Counted from the first letter of the stretch, positions 35,002-45,514 are shown. The stretch is DNA of 64,000 bases from Pseudomonas sp. RIT623 (GCF_004519305.1 NZ_SOZA01000026.1:1-64000); one strand, 5' to 3'. Numbers and translations: made by a program. The notes: generated by a model not told the origin, from the letters alone.

Positions 35002-35670
35002 TCAGTGCTCCTGGTCGTGCTGGTTGACCCGCGCTTCCATGCGGTTCTGCAAGTGCGCCAGGATGCTACAGAGAATCCAGTAGATCACGGCGACAGCCAG
35101 GTACATGGTGAAGACTTCGAAGGTCCGTGCGGTGATCAACTGCGCTTGGCGGAACAGCTCGGGCACCTGGATGGTCGCCGCCAGGGCGGTGTCCTTGACC
35201 AGCGAGATGAAGCTGTTGCCCAGCGGCGGCAAGGCGGTGCGCAGCGCCTGCGGCAGGATCGCCCGGCGCATGGCCTGGGTGCGAGTCATGCCGATGCTGG
35301 CGGCGGCTTCCCACTGGCCACGGTCGATCGAAGAAATCGCCGCGCGGAGGATTTCGCAGATGTACGCCGCCATGTTGAGCGACAGGCCGATCAGCGAGGC
35401 CGGGATCGGGTCGAGCTCGATGCCGATTTGTGGCAGGCCGAAGTAGATCACGAACAGCTGCACCAGCAGTGGCGTGCCGCGGAAGAACGACACGTAGATG
35501 CGCGCCAGCCAGTCCAGCGGCAGGATCTTTGACAGGCGCATCAGCGCCAGGGCAAAGCCCAGCACCAGGCCAAAGAACATGCCGCCGACGCTGAGCACCA
35601 CGGTATAGCCCGCGCCCTTGAGCAGGAAGGGCGCGGAATCGACAACGAGTTGCAGGCTTTCAGCGATCAT
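35002..35670 (-). CDS. tcyL: Cystine/amino-acid ABC transporter permease
   Basis: Membrane permease of 222 residues (HisM/GlnP type) with five or so spans. FRGTPLLVQLFVIYFGLPQI and the EAA loop EILRAAISSIDRGQWEAAAS-IGMTRTQAMRRAILPQALR are textbook family motifs. The ATG overlaps the stop of the binding-protein gene by four bases (ATGA). Forms the membrane channel for the TcyJ-TcyN importer. Confidence 0.86.
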   Translation of the reverse strand: MIAESLQLVVDSAPFLLKGAGYTVVLSVGGMFFGLVLGFALALMRLSKILPLDWLARIYVSFFRGTPLLVQLFVIYFGLPQIGIELDPIPASLIGLSLNMAAYICEILRAAISSIDRGQWEAAASIGMTRTQAMRRAILPQALRTALPPLGNSFISLVKDTALAATIQVPELFRQAQLITARTFEVFTMYLAVAVIYWILCSILAHLQNRMEARVNQHDQEH

Positions 35671-36473
35671 TTGGTGACATCGGCACCGAAGTATTTCTCG
35701 GACAGCTTGGCCAGCGAGCCGTCGGCCTTGAGCTTGTCGATGGCCTTGTTCAGCGCATCGAGCAGTTCAGGTTCGCCTTTGCGCAAGGCCACGCCCGATT
35801 CCAGCTTGGAGAATTTCTCGCCAGCGAGTGCGGTCGGTTTCTTGTCCTTGGCGGTTTTCTGGACGTACTCGAGTGCAGCCAGGCGATCGATCAGGATGGC
35901 GTCGATACGACCGTTGCGCAGGTCGGCGAACTTGGTCGGGTCATCTTCGTAGGTGCGCACATCGGCTGTCGGCACATCCTGTTTCACCCATTGCTCATAG
36001 TTGGTGCCCAGGCCGACACCGACCTTCTTGCCACCGAGATCGGCGGCAGTCTTGATGTTTTTCTCGTTGTCACTGCCCTTGAGTACCAGGGCCTGAATGC
36101 CGGAAACGGTGTAGGGCTCGGAGAAGTCGTACTTCTTCTTGCGTTCCTCGGAGATGGTCACCTGGTTGATCACCACGTCGAGACGCTTGGATTCCAATGC
36201 GGCGAGGATGCCGTCCCACTTGGTCGGCTGGACCTTGGCCTTGACCCCCAGCTCCTTGGCAAGCAACTCGGACAGCTCAACCTCGAAGCCGGTCAGCTTG
36301 CCGTTTTCGTCCTGGAAGCTGAACGGTGGATAGGTGCCTTCCAGGCCGACGTTGATCACGCCCTTTTCCTGGATGGTCTTCAGCTGCTCGCCGGCGAAGG
36401 CCTGGCCGAGCAGGCCGGTACCGAGCAGCAGCGCCAGGCTGGCGTTGAGAAGGGGTTTGGTGAATCTGGTCAT
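35667..36473 (-). CDS. tcyJ: Cystine-binding periplasmic protein
   Basis: Solute-binding protein family 3, 268 residues. Signal peptide MTRFTKPLLNASLALLLGTG ... QAFA-GEQLK. The mature part shows GVINVGLEGTYPPFSFQDEN and GFEVELSELLAKELGVKAKV, and DVVINQVTISEERKKKYDFS. It is close to TcyJ/FliY of E. coli. First gene of the importer operon. The upstream region is AT-rich with a GGAATAACAAA motif resembling the one before ssuE, so sulfur control is plausible. Confidence 0.86.
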   Translation of the reverse strand: MTRFTKPLLNASLALLLGTGLLGQAFAGEQLKTIQEKGVINVGLEGTYPPFSFQDENGKLTGFEVELSELLAKELGVKAKVQPTKWDGILAALESKRLDVVINQVTISEERKKKYDFSEPYTVSGIQALVLKGSDNEKNIKTAADLGGKKVGVGLGTNYEQWVKQDVPTADVRTYEDDPTKFADLRNGRIDAILIDRLAALEYVQKTAKDKKPTALAGEKFSKLESGVALRKGEPELLDALNKAIDKLKADGSLAKLSEKYFGADVTK

Positions 36474-36767
36474 TGGCTGGCCCCGCGCTTGTTGTGGAAG
36501 TGGTGGGTGGCGACTATAGAGGTGGGCTGCATAGGCTGGGAAATAATAAAAAAACTGTTTGTTATTCCTATTTTGCCTTTTAGCATGCATCGGCAGCATT
36601 GAGGGTAGCCAGGAATGGAGGGCCCGTCAGCACTGCTTATGCCCGACTTAGCGCAGGATGGAATAAAGCGTTGTTTTTTCCAAGAGGGGGATATGCCGTA
36701 TCGTGTTCACACCCGCTCCTACAGGGGACGCATGCATATCGAGAAAGCCGCCGGGCAGGAGAACACC
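36474..36767. promoter_or_regulatory. Divergent tcyJ-epsC intergenic region
   Basis: About 294 bases, AT-rich at 36535-36600. On the minus strand ATAGGAATAA (36571-36562) resembles a CysB half-site (GG-N-ATAA) and is followed by CAAAC, as in the ssuE upstream region. A REP fragment (cgctcctacagggg) lies at about 36714-36727. No gene is called: the epsC frame remains open here but lacks recognisable protein sequence. Confidence 0.45.
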
Positions 36768-37700
<933 letters not shown>

Positions 37701-37730
37701 TCACGAATTGCTGTTGGCTTTTCTGATTTG

Positions 37731-37815
37731 TTCGCCGGCAAGCAGGCTCCTACTCTGTAGCGCAAACCGTCTAGAGCGTAGGATTCGGCTTGCCGGCGAT
37801 GGGCTGCGACGCAGC
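37731..37815. repeat. REP pair (ccggcttgccggcgatg family, diverged)
   Basis: ttcgccggcaagcaggctcctac (about 37731-37753) and the opposite copy gtaggattcggcttgccggc (about 37778-37797) with cgatgggctgc following. Between epsC and betT. Confidence 0.7.
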
Positions 37816-37873
37816 TTCGATCGTGGCCCACCCAGCGGCATCGGGTCGCATTGAAAGCCGATCCATGGTTAAC

Positions 37874-37889
37874 TTGAACGCTTGTTCAA
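37874..37889. promoter_or_regulatory. Palindromic operator candidate upstream of betT
   Basis: TTGAAC-gctt-GTTCAA is a perfect 6-bp inverted repeat about 100 bases before betT. It resembles the TTGAACGTTCAA core I recall for TetR-type BetI operators. No betI gene is in the window, so the repressor would act in trans. Confidence 0.5.
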
Positions 37890-37988
37890 CGAAAAACGCT
37901 GGTCCATTGCCGGTGTTCATCAGGAGGGATTGCCTTTGCTGAACCCGTTCAATCCGAACCTCACGCTCCGTGACGAGGTGCCCGTTTC

Positions 37989-39992
37989 ATGAGTGCACCG
38001 ACCCCCGACCTTGCCAACGGCAAGATCCGCATGAACCCCCCCGTGTTCTACTTCGCGGCAAGTTTCATCCTCATCTTCGGCCTGGTGGTCATCGCCTACC
38101 CGCAAGCGGCGGGCGAGTGGTTGCTGGCGGCGCAGAACTGGGCGGCCAACACGGTCGGCTGGTACTACATGCTGGCCATGACCCTGTACCTGGTCTTCGT
38201 GGTGGTCACCGCGCTGTCCGGCTACGGCAAGATCAAGCTCGGTGCCGACCACGACGAACCCGAGTTCAGCTACCTGTCCTGGGCCGGCATGCTGTTCGCC
38301 GCCGGCATCAGTATCACGCTGTTCTTCTTCTGCGTCTCCGAGCCCCTGACGCACATGCTGCAGCCGCCCCAGGGCGAGGCGGGCACGGCCGAGGCCGGGC
38401 GCCAGGCGATGCAGATCCTGTTCCTGCACTGGGGCCTGCATGGCTGGGGCGTGTTCGCCTTCGTCGGCATGGCGCTGGCCTACTTCGCTTACCGCCACAA
38501 CCTGCCGTTGGCTCTGCGCTCGGCGCTGTACCCGCTGATCGGCAAGCGCATCAACGGCCCGATCGGCTACGCGGTGGACGGCTTCGGCATCATCGCCACG
38601 GTGTTCGGCCTGGGCGCCGACATGGGCTTCGGTGTGCTGCACCTGAACGCCGGTCTCGACTACCTGTTCGGCATCAGCCACAGCCAGTGGATCCAGGTGA
38701 TCCTCATCACCCTGATGATGGGCGCGGCGGTGGCCGTGGCGGTCGCCGGGGTGGAGAAGGGCGTGCGGGTGATGAGCGACATCAACCTGTTCCTGGCCTG
38801 CGCCTTGCTGCTGTTCGTGCTGTTCGCCGGGCCCACCCAACACCTGTTCAACACGCTCATCCAGAACCTTGGCGACTACCTCGGCGCCTTGCCGCGCAAG
38901 AGCTTCGACGTCTACGCCTACGGCGAGCAGCGTGACTGGCTGGGCGGCTGGACGGTGTTCTACTGGGCCTGGTGGATTGCCTGGGCGCCCTTCGTGGGGC
39001 TGTTCATCGCGCGCATCTCGCGCGGGCGCACCATCCGCGAGTTCGTCTTCGGCGTGCTGCTGATCCCGCTGGGCTTCACCCTGGCGTGGATGTCGATCTT
39101 CGGCAACAGCGCCTTGGACCAGGTGATCAACCACGGCATGACCGCCCTAGGCCAGTCGGCCCTCGACAACCCGTCGATGAGCCTGTACCTGCTGCTGGAG
39201 ACCTATCCGTGGAGCAAGACGGTGATCGCCGTGACGGTGTTCATCAGCTTCGTGTTCTTCGTCACCTCGGCCGACTCCGGCACCGTGGTGCTGTCGACCT
39301 TGTCGGCCAAGGGCGGTGGTGCGGATGAAGACGGGCCGAACTGGCTGCGGATCTTCTGGGGTGCGATGACCGCGCTGGTCACCAGCGGGCTGTTGTTCGC
39401 CGGCAGCATCGATTCGCTGAAGTCGGCGGTGGTGCTCACTTCGCTGCCGTTCTCGTTGATCCTGCTGTGCATGATGTGGGGGCTGCACAAGGCCTTCTAC
39501 CTCGAGTCGCAGCGGCAGATCGCGCAGATGCACTCGCTGGCGCCGTTCGCCCAGTCCCGGCGTGGTCGTGGCGGCTGGCGCCAGCGCCTGAGCCAGGCGG
39601 TGCACTTCCCGTCACGCGATGAGGTGTATCGCTTCATGGACGACGTGGTGCGCCCGGCCATTGCCGACGTGCGTGAGGTGTTCGAGCAGAAGGGCCTGGT
39701 GCTGATCACCCAGGACGACCCGAGCCACGACAACGTCAGCCTGAAGATCGGCCATGGCGAGGAGCAGCCGTTCATCTACCAGGTGCAGATGCGCGGGTAT
39801 TTCACCCCATCGTTCGCCTTGGGTGGCCTGGGTACGCAGGAGTTGAAGAACCGCCGCTATTACCGGGCGGAGGTGCATTTGTCCGAGGGTAGCCAGAACT
39901 ACGACCTGGTCGGCTACAGCAAGGAGCAGATCATCAACGACATCCTCGACCAGTACGAACGGCACATGCAGTTCCTGCATCTGGTCAGATAG
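37989..39992 (+). CDS. betT: BCCT-family choline transporter
   Basis: High-affinity choline uptake for osmoprotection; inner membrane. 667 residues: about 12 membrane spans and a C-terminal cytoplasmic domain (about 500-667) of the sort that senses osmotic stress in BetT. The Trp-rich motif TVFYWAWWIAWAPFVGLFIA and RISRGRTIREFVFGVLLIPL are hallmarks of the family. The upstream palindrome suggests choline/BetI control. The usual neighbours betI, betB and betA are absent here. Confidence 0.88.
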   Translation: MSAPTPDLANGKIRMNPPVFYFAASFILIFGLVVIAYPQAAGEWLLAAQNWAANTVGWYYMLAMTLYLVFVVVTALSGYGKIKLGADHDEPEFSYLSWAGMLFAAGISITLFFFCVSEPLTHMLQPPQGEAGTAEAGRQAMQILFLHWGLHGWGVFAFVGMALAYFAYRHNLPLALRSALYPLIGKRINGPIGYAVDGFGIIATVFGLGADMGFGVLHLNAGLDYLFGISHSQWIQVILITLMMGAAVAVAVAGVEKGVRVMSDINLFLACALLLFVLFAGPTQHLFNTLIQNLGDYLGALPRKSFDVYAYGEQRDWLGGWTVFYWAWWIAWAPFVGLFIARISRGRTIREFVFGVLLIPLGFTLAWMSIFGNSALDQVINHGMTALGQSALDNPSMSLYLLLETYPWSKTVIAVTVFISFVFFVTSADSGTVVLSTLSAKGGGADEDGPNWLRIFWGAMTALVTSGLLFAGSIDSLKSAVVLTSLPFSLILLCMMWGLHKAFYLESQRQIAQMHSLAPFAQSRRGRGGWRQRLSQAVHFPSRDEVYRFMDDVVRPAIADVREVFEQKGLVLITQDDPSHDNVSLKIGHGEEQPFIYQVQMRGYFTPSFALGGLGTQELKNRRYYRAEVHLSEGSQNYDLVGYSKEQIINDILDQYERHMQFLHLVR

Positions 39993-39999
39993 ACCGCTG

Positions 40000-40102
40000 T
40001 GGGCCGCTTCGCGGCCCTTTCGCGACACAAGGCCGCTCCTACATGAAAATGCTGTCCCCTGTAGGAGCGGCCTTGTGGCGCGAAAGGAGGCCAAAGGCCT
40101 CC
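40000..40102. repeat. Paired REP elements (BIME) between betT and tauD
   Basis: gggccgcttcgcggcccttt (40000) to ggccgctcctaca (40043), then tgtaggagcggccttgtggc (40060) to ggccaaaggcctcc (40102). Convergent gene ends. Confidence 0.87.
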
Positions 40103-40112
40103 CTGCTGCCTG

Positions 40113-40946
40113 TCAGAACGGCGCATCCCCGAGGATGGTCGCCCGATGCATCACCCGCCGGTTGGGCCGGTAATCATCCACCGCGAAATGCTGGGTCACG
40201 CGGTTGTCCCAGAACGCCACGTCGTTTTCCTGCCAGCGCCAGCGAATGCTGAACTCCGGCCGCGTCGCATGGGCGAACAGCAGCTTGAGCAGCGCCTCGC
40301 TTTCCAGATCGCTCAGTTCGTTGATGCGCGTGGTGAACCCTTCGTTGACGAACAGCGCCTTGCGTCCGCTCACTGGATGGGTGCGCACCACCGGATGCGA
40401 CAGCGGCGGGTTGTTGCGTCGGGTCGCTTCCCAGCGCGCCAGGTCCTCGGCGGTGGTGCCGAAGCGCTCCAGCGGGAACGACTTGGTGAAGTCGTGGGTG
40501 GCGGTCAAACCGTCCAGCATCTCGCGCAGCGGTGCCGACAGCGCCTCGAACGCGGCGATGCCGCTGGCCCACAGGGTGTCGCCGCCATAGGCCGGCAACT
40601 GCTTGGCGCTGAGCACCGCGCCCAGTGCCGGGGTCGGCAGGAAGGTGACGTCGGTATGCCACACGGCGTTGTCGCGCACATCGGTTACGGCGGTGTCGAG
40701 CACCAGCACCTGGGGCGTTTCCGGCACGTTGGGGTAGATCGGGTGGATGTGCAGGTCGCCGAAGCGGGCGGCGAAGCGCGCTTGCTGCTCGGGGGTGATC
40801 GGTTGGTCGCGCAAGAACAGCACCTGGTGCTCGAGCAGCGCCTGCTCGATGGTGTCACGCTGTTCGGCAGTGATATCGCGGCTGATGTCCACGCCGCTGA
40901 TCTGCGCGCCCAGGGCCGGGCTGATGGGGGTGATGGTCAGGCTCAT
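40113..40946 (-). CDS. tauD: Taurine dioxygenase
   Basis: Fe(II)/2-oxoglutarate-dependent enzyme (277 residues) that hydroxylates taurine, releasing sulfite and aminoacetaldehyde. The facial triad is visible: WHTDVTFLPTPA (His and Asp, near 99-101) and the distal histidine in TQHFAVDDYRPNRRVMHR, which also has the 2-oxoglutarate-binding Arg. Last gene of tauABCD, 45 bases after tauC. Confidence 0.94.
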   Translation of the reverse strand: MSLTITPISPALGAQISGVDISRDITAEQRDTIEQALLEHQVLFLRDQPITPEQQARFAARFGDLHIHPIYPNVPETPQVLVLDTAVTDVRDNAVWHTDVTFLPTPALGAVLSAKQLPAYGGDTLWASGIAAFEALSAPLREMLDGLTATHDFTKSFPLERFGTTAEDLARWEATRRNNPPLSHPVVRTHPVSGRKALFVNEGFTTRINELSDLESEALLKLLFAHATRPEFSIRWRWQENDVAFWDNRVTQHFAVDDYRPNRRVMHRATILGDAPF

Positions 40947-40991
40947 GTCGGTCTCTTCAATCAGGCGCCGGGCTGCCGGCGTGGTCAGTCA

Positions 40992-41828
40992 TCAGTGGCT
41001 CTGGCCGTGCCAGGGCACCAGCCTGCGCTGCAGGGCACGCAGGCCCATCTCCAGGGCGAAGGCGATCAGGGCGATCAGCAGGATCCCCAGCACCACGACA
41101 TCGGTGACCAGGAACTGCGCCGCCGACTGCACCATGAAGCCCAGGCCGCTGGTGGCGGCGATCAGCTCGGCGGCCACCAGGGTCGACCAGCCCACGCCGA
41201 GGCCGATGCGGATGCCGGTGAGGATGTCGGGCAGGGCACTGGGCAGGATCACGTGGCGGATCAGTTGCGCCTTGCTCGCCCCCAGCGACTGCGCGGCGCG
41301 CAGCTTGGCCGGGTCGACGGTGCGCACGCCGGTGGCGGTGGCGATGGCGATCGGGGCGAAGATCGCCAGGTAGATCAACAGCACCTTGGACAGCTCGCCG
41401 ATGCCGCACCAGATCACGATTAGCGGCAAGTAAGCCAAGGGCGGGATCGGCCGGTAGAACTCGATCAGCGGGTCGAGGATGCCCCGGGCCACGCGGTTGT
41501 AGCCGATGGCGATGCCCACCGGGATGGCAGTCAGGGTGGCGGCCAGCAGCGCCAGGCCGATGCGCCCCAGGCTCGCGCCCAGATGCTGCCACAGGCTGGC
41601 GTCCATGTAGCCCTGGGTCAGTAGGGTCCAGGCTTTGGCGAGGATATCGGCGGGGGCGGGCAGGAACAGCGGTTCGACCCAACCGGCCGCGGTCACCAGC
41701 CACCAGGCCAGCAGCAGGGTGACCAGGGTCAGGGTGCTGATCCAGCGCGTAGGCAAGGGACGGCGGGGCTTGGCCGTGGTGGGTTTGATCGGGCGCTTGG
41801 CGGCGACCGGCAGGTCCAGGCTGCTCAT
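40992..41828 (-). CDS. tauC: Taurine ABC transporter permease
   Basis: Inner-membrane permease of 278 residues in the SsuC/TauC group, with about six spans. The N-terminus is Lys/Arg/Pro-rich and cytoplasmic. The EAA-type loop AQSLGASKAQLIRHVILPSA and PPLAYLPLIVIWCGIGELSK are standard. Its ATG overlaps the tauB stop by four bases. Works with TauA and TauB. Confidence 0.92.
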   Translation of the reverse strand: MSSLDLPVAAKRPIKPTTAKPRRPLPTRWISTLTLVTLLLAWWLVTAAGWVEPLFLPAPADILAKAWTLLTQGYMDASLWQHLGASLGRIGLALLAATLTAIPVGIAIGYNRVARGILDPLIEFYRPIPPLAYLPLIVIWCGIGELSKVLLIYLAIFAPIAIATATGVRTVDPAKLRAAQSLGASKAQLIRHVILPSALPDILTGIRIGLGVGWSTLVAAELIAATSGLGFMVQSAAQFLVTDVVVLGILLIALIAFALEMGLRALQRRLVPWHGQSH

Positions 41829-42619
41829 GCGGATGCCTCCTGTGGTGCCGTCTGGCGTTGCGAGAACACCCGCGCCAGCACGTGCTCGCGGGTCTCGATG
41901 AAGCGTGGATCGGACTTGATCGCCCGGGCCGACTCGCCGGCGGCATAGCGCTGGCCGAAGCCCAGTTGCAAGCGCTCGACCACCCGACCTGGGTTGGGCG
42001 CCAACAGCACCAGCTCGGTGGCGAGGAATACCGCTTCCTCGATGTCATGGGTGATCAGGAACACCGGTTTGGCGGTGCGCTGCCACACCTGTAGCAGCAG
42101 CTCTTGCATCTGTTCGCGGGTAAAGGCGTCGAGGGCGCCGAACGGTTCGTCCATCAACAGCACCCGAGGGTCGGCGGCCAGTGCCCGGGCCAGGCCCACG
42201 CGTTGCTTCTGCCCGCCGGACAGTTGCCAGATGCGCCGCTCGCCGAAGCCGGCCAGGTCGACCAGGGCCAGCATCTCGCGGGCCTTGGCTTCACGCTGTG
42301 GGCGCGGCACGCCGGCCAGGGCCAGGCCAAAGGCGACATTGCCCAGCACATCCTGCCAGGGCAGCAGGGCATCGTCCTGGAACACCACGCCGCGTTCGGC
42401 GCCCGGGCCTTGCACCGGCACGCCGTCGAGGCTGATGCGCCCGCCGCTGGGGGCGACGAAGCCGGCGATCAGGTTGAGCAGCGAGGTCTTGCCGCTGCCG
42501 GAAGGGCCGAGGGCCACCAGCAACTGGCGCGGCCCCAGGCTCAGGTTGATGTCGGCCAGCACCGGGGTGCTGGCGCCGGGGTACTGTGCGCTGATGCGCT
42601 CCAGTTCGAGCAAGGCCAT
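41825..42619 (-). CDS. tauB: Taurine ABC transporter ATP-binding protein
   Basis: ATPase of 264 residues. Walker A ALGPSGSGKTSLLNL, signature LSGGQKQRVGLARAL, Walker B VLLMDEPFGALDAFT and the His switch ITHDIEEAVFLATELVLL are intact; LLPWQDVLGNVAFGLAL is typical of the nitrate/sulfonate/taurine group. It lies 18 bases after tauA and overlaps tauC. Confidence 0.93.
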   Translation of the reverse strand: MALLELERISAQYPGASTPVLADINLSLGPRQLLVALGPSGSGKTSLLNLIAGFVAPSGGRISLDGVPVQGPGAERGVVFQDDALLPWQDVLGNVAFGLALAGVPRPQREAKAREMLALVDLAGFGERRIWQLSGGQKQRVGLARALAADPRVLLMDEPFGALDAFTREQMQELLLQVWQRTAKPVFLITHDIEEAVFLATELVLLAPNPGRVVERLQLGFGQRYAAGESARAIKSDPRFIETREHVLARVFSQRQTAPQEASA

Positions 42620-42637
42620 GACGGGCTCCGTGCGGTA

Positions 42638-43609
42638 TCAGTTGGGGAGGTACTGGGCGCTGACGTAGGGCGCGTAGTCCGGCAGTACCGCGTCGACCTT
42701 GCCTTGCTGCTTGAGGAAGGTCGCGGTGTCGCGCAGCGCCTGGGTGGTCGGCGCGCCGAGGGCGCTGGCCTGGTCGGCGGCCAGCGGGTAGACGTTGCCC
42801 TGCAGCAGCACCGGGATGTCAGCGGGCTTGGCCCCGGACAGCTTGGCCAGCTTGGCGACGTTGTCCTGGTCGGCCAGCCAGGCTTGCGGGTCGTTGCGGT
42901 AGTTGGCGTAGGCGTCGAGGGTGACCTTGGCGAAGGCCTTGACGATCTCCGGGTGCTTGCTGGCGAAGTCCTTGCGCACGATCCAGGCATCGAAGGTAGG
43001 CGCGCCCTTGGTGGCTAGTTCGCCCGAGGTGATCAGCACCTTGCCGTTTTCCTTGGCCACGCCCAGGGCCGGGTCCCAGACGTAGGTGGCGTCGATGTCG
43101 CCGCGCTTCCAGGCGGCGATGATCGCCGGTGGCGCCAGGTTGAGGATCTGCACCTTGGCCGGGTCGATGTTCCAGTTCTTCAGTGCGGCCAGCAGGCTGT
43201 AGTGGCCGGTGGATACGAACGGCACGGCGATCTTCTTGCCGACCAGGTCCTGCGGGGTCTTGATGCTGTCGCGGGCTACCAGCGCCTCGCCGGCGCCGAT
43301 CTGGGTGGCGATCAGGAAGGTTTCCACCGGCAGCTTGCGGGTGGCGGCGGCGGCCAGCGGGCTGGAGCCGAGGTAACCGATCTGCACGTCGCCGCTGGCC
43401 ACGGCGGTGATCACATCGGCGCCGTTGTCGAATTTGCGCCAGTCGATGCTGGCCTGGCTGGCTTTTTCATAGGCGCCGTCGACCTGGGCGACCTTGGCCG
43501 GGTCGACGGTGGTCTGGTAGGCCACGGTCAGGTCGGCGGCCTGGGCCAGCCAACTGGCACTGGCGAGGGTCAGGGCGGCGAACAGGCGCAGCGGAGCGTG
43601 CGGGATCAT
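42638..43609 (-). CDS. tauA: Taurine-binding periplasmic protein
   Basis: Solute-binding protein of 323 residues with a signal peptide ending LAQA-ADLTVAYQTTVDPAKVAQ. GDIDATYVWDPALGVAKENG and the VTSTGHYSLL-type binding loop identify the TauA subgroup rather than SsuA. ATG at 43609 has GAGAGG upstream; the frame is open to 43630. First gene of tauABCD. The AT-rich upstream region (43660-43700) probably holds the sulfur-starvation promoter. Confidence 0.93.
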   Translation of the reverse strand: MIPHAPLRLFAALTLASASWLAQAADLTVAYQTTVDPAKVAQVDGAYEKASQASIDWRKFDNGADVITAVASGDVQIGYLGSSPLAAAATRKLPVETFLIATQIGAGEALVARDSIKTPQDLVGKKIAVPFVSTGHYSLLAALKNWNIDPAKVQILNLAPPAIIAAWKRGDIDATYVWDPALGVAKENGKVLITSGELATKGAPTFDAWIVRKDFASKHPEIVKAFAKVTLDAYANYRNDPQAWLADQDNVAKLAKLSGAKPADIPVLLQGNVYPLAADQASALGAPTTQALRDTATFLKQQGKVDAVLPDYAPYVSAQYLPN

Positions 43610-44173
43610 GGTGAACCTCTCGTCAGGCATTCGGGGGAATGGATGGCGAGAAGCCTAAGTGATCTAAGAAAATGAAAATAAATAACTTTTTTGCATTAGC
43701 TTAGTCGGTGTCGGACTTGCCGGCGAACAGCGCCAGCGCTGGTTTTGCGGCGAACATCGCGGTGCCTGCTTCGCCAGCAAGGCTGGCTCCTACAGGGCAG
43801 GACCACCCGGCTGGCGTAATCGCAGGGGGCTGCTAGCCTTTTTCGGTTCCGCTTGCGGGCCGTCGGTCTGTCCACCGGCAAACGTTTGCAAATAACCTAA
43901 AGGTATGATTGACGTCGTCGATACAACTTTTGGCAGTAAAGGTTCCAAAGTTATTCCGTAAAAATCTTACAGATTCATAAAACGGTCATTTTGGATTTAT
44001 AGGATTGTCATTATCCTGTAGCGCAGGAGGCGGCCTTAGACGAAAGTCGCGAATCGACCTGTTGTGGTTGACTTGGCGGTCACGCTTTGGTGCTAAATCG
44101 CCGATCCGGGTGAGTGGGGCAGCAGATCCCACCACTTGAGACGCACAAAAATTAGAACGTAGAGGAGCAAAAC
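43610..44173. promoter_or_regulatory. Divergent intergenic region between tauA and the porin gene (564 bp)
   Basis: Two AT-rich patches (43660-43700 toward tauA; 43925-44020 toward the porin) presumably hold the promoters. A REP-like hairpin lies at 43751-43797 (tcgccagcaaggctggctcc). Short frames here do not look like genes. I saw no clear CysB box on either side and no Anr site in front of the porin. A weak inverted repeat AGGAT-tgtcatt-ATCCT lies at about 44001-44016. Confidence 0.5.
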
Positions 44174-45514
44174 ATGTACAAGTCCAGCCTGGCCCTGGCC
44201 GTGGCACTGGGGGTTATCGCCCAACAAGCAGGCGCTGCAGGGTTCATCGAGGACAGCAAGCTGTCCGTGAGCTCGCGCACCATGTACTTCAACAACGACA
44301 ACCGTGCCAAAGGTGCCGACAACCGCGAGTCGGGTCAGGGCTTCAAGCTCGACTATATCTCCGGTTTCACCGAAGGCACCGTAGGTTTCGGCGTTGACGC
44401 TCAGGCCCTGTGGGGTATCCACCTGGATGGTGGTCGTGGCAAACACCCGAACAGCAGCTCGTTCTTCCCTAGCGAGACCAACGGCTCGGCGGTGGACCAA
44501 TGGACCCGTTTCGGTGCCAATGCCAAGGCGCGCTTCTCCAAGACCGAAGCTCACTTCGGTAGTGCCCTCGCACCGATGCTTCCGATCCTGGTCTCCAATG
44601 ATGGCCGTCTGCTGCCGCAAACCTTTGAAGGTGCTACCGTCACCTCGAAGGAAATCGACAATCTGACCATCAACGCTGGTCAGCTGACGCACGCCATGGG
44701 CCGCGCTTCGAGCAACCGCACAGGCTTGTCGGTTTCCGGTGCGCCTGCTGACAGCAACAAGTTCCGCTACGGCGGTCTGGACTACAAGCTCACTCCAGAC
44801 CTGACGCTGCAGTACTACTACTCGAACCTGGAAGACTTCTACAAGCAGCATTTCCTCGGCGCCACTCATGTCTTCAAGATCGCCGACGATCAGTCCTTCA
44901 AGACTGACCTGCGCTACTTTGACAGCAGCAGCGATGGCAAGAACGGTCACGATGCCAACTATGCCTTCGACAACAACAAGGGCTACGCCAAGAACAAAGG
45001 CGAGGTCGACAACAAGACTTGGTCGGCCATGTTCACTTACACCCTGGGCGGCCACGCGTTCCTGCTCGGCCATCAGCGTGTGAGCGATGACGGCGCGTTC
45101 GTCTGGCTGAACCAGGGTGGCGTCGTTGACGGTAATGGTCGTTCGGAAGGTGCGGCAGGGTCCAGCTTCTACCTGTTCACCGACAGCATGATCAACCAGT
45201 TCGCGCGTGCGGGCGAGAACACCACCTTCGGCCAGTACTCCTATGATTTCGCACGCCTCGGGGTACCGGGCTTGAAGGCGTCTGTTTCGTACCTGCGCGG
45301 TACCGATGTGCGTTACGCATCCGGCCATGGCACCTACAGCGAGTGGGAACGAGACGCGCGTATCGACTACGTGATCCAGGAAGGCACGCTCAAGGGGCTG
45401 GGCTTCAGCCTGCGTCAAGGTGTCTACCGTGGTACCAACGGCAACACCAACGAGTTCACCAAGGACACGGATCAGACCCGCTTCATCGTGAACTACACTT
45501 ACAACTTCCTGTAA
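44174..45514 (+). CDS. OprD-family outer-membrane porin
   Basis: Outer-membrane substrate-specific porin of 446 residues. Signal peptide MYKSSLALAVALGVIAQQAG precedes AAGFIEDSKLSVSSRTMYFN, the OprD/OprE-type start; many amphipathic beta strands follow and it ends in NYTYNFL with a C-terminal aromatic motif. AGGAG stands before the ATG. Its position between tauA and lsfA suggests uptake of sulfonates or other sulfur sources, but that is inference; OprE is the nearest named relative I recall. An intrinsic terminator follows. Confidence 0.87.
   Translation: MYKSSLALAVALGVIAQQAGAAGFIEDSKLSVSSRTMYFNNDNRAKGADNRESGQGFKLDYISGFTEGTVGFGVDAQALWGIHLDGGRGKHPNSSSFFPSETNGSAVDQWTRFGANAKARFSKTEAHFGSALAPMLPILVSNDGRLLPQTFEGATVTSKEIDNLTINAGQLTHAMGRASSNRTGLSVSGAPADSNKFRYGGLDYKLTPDLTLQYYYSNLEDFYKQHFLGATHVFKIADDQSFKTDLRYFDSSSDGKNGHDANYAFDNNKGYAKNKGEVDNKTWSAMFTYTLGGHAFLLGHQRVSDDGAFVWLNQGGVVDGNGRSEGAAGSSFYLFTDSMINQFARAGENTTFGQYSYDFARLGVPGLKASVSYLRGTDVRYASGHGTYSEWERDARIDYVIQEGTLKGLGFSLRQGVYRGTNGNTNEFTKDTDQTRFIVNYTYNFL

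Noticed and set aside
36615..36767. N-terminal extension of the serine acetyltransferase
   Set aside because: A strong AGGAG and GTG at 36768 define the start; upstream codons cross a REP fragment and have no family resemblance.
43696..43881. Short minus-strand frame in the tauA-porin gap
   Set aside because: Spans a REP hairpin, Arg-rich, no ribosome-binding site.
44001..44016. AGGAT/ATCCT inverted repeat as porin operator
   Set aside because: Short and imperfect, with no promoter positioned around it.
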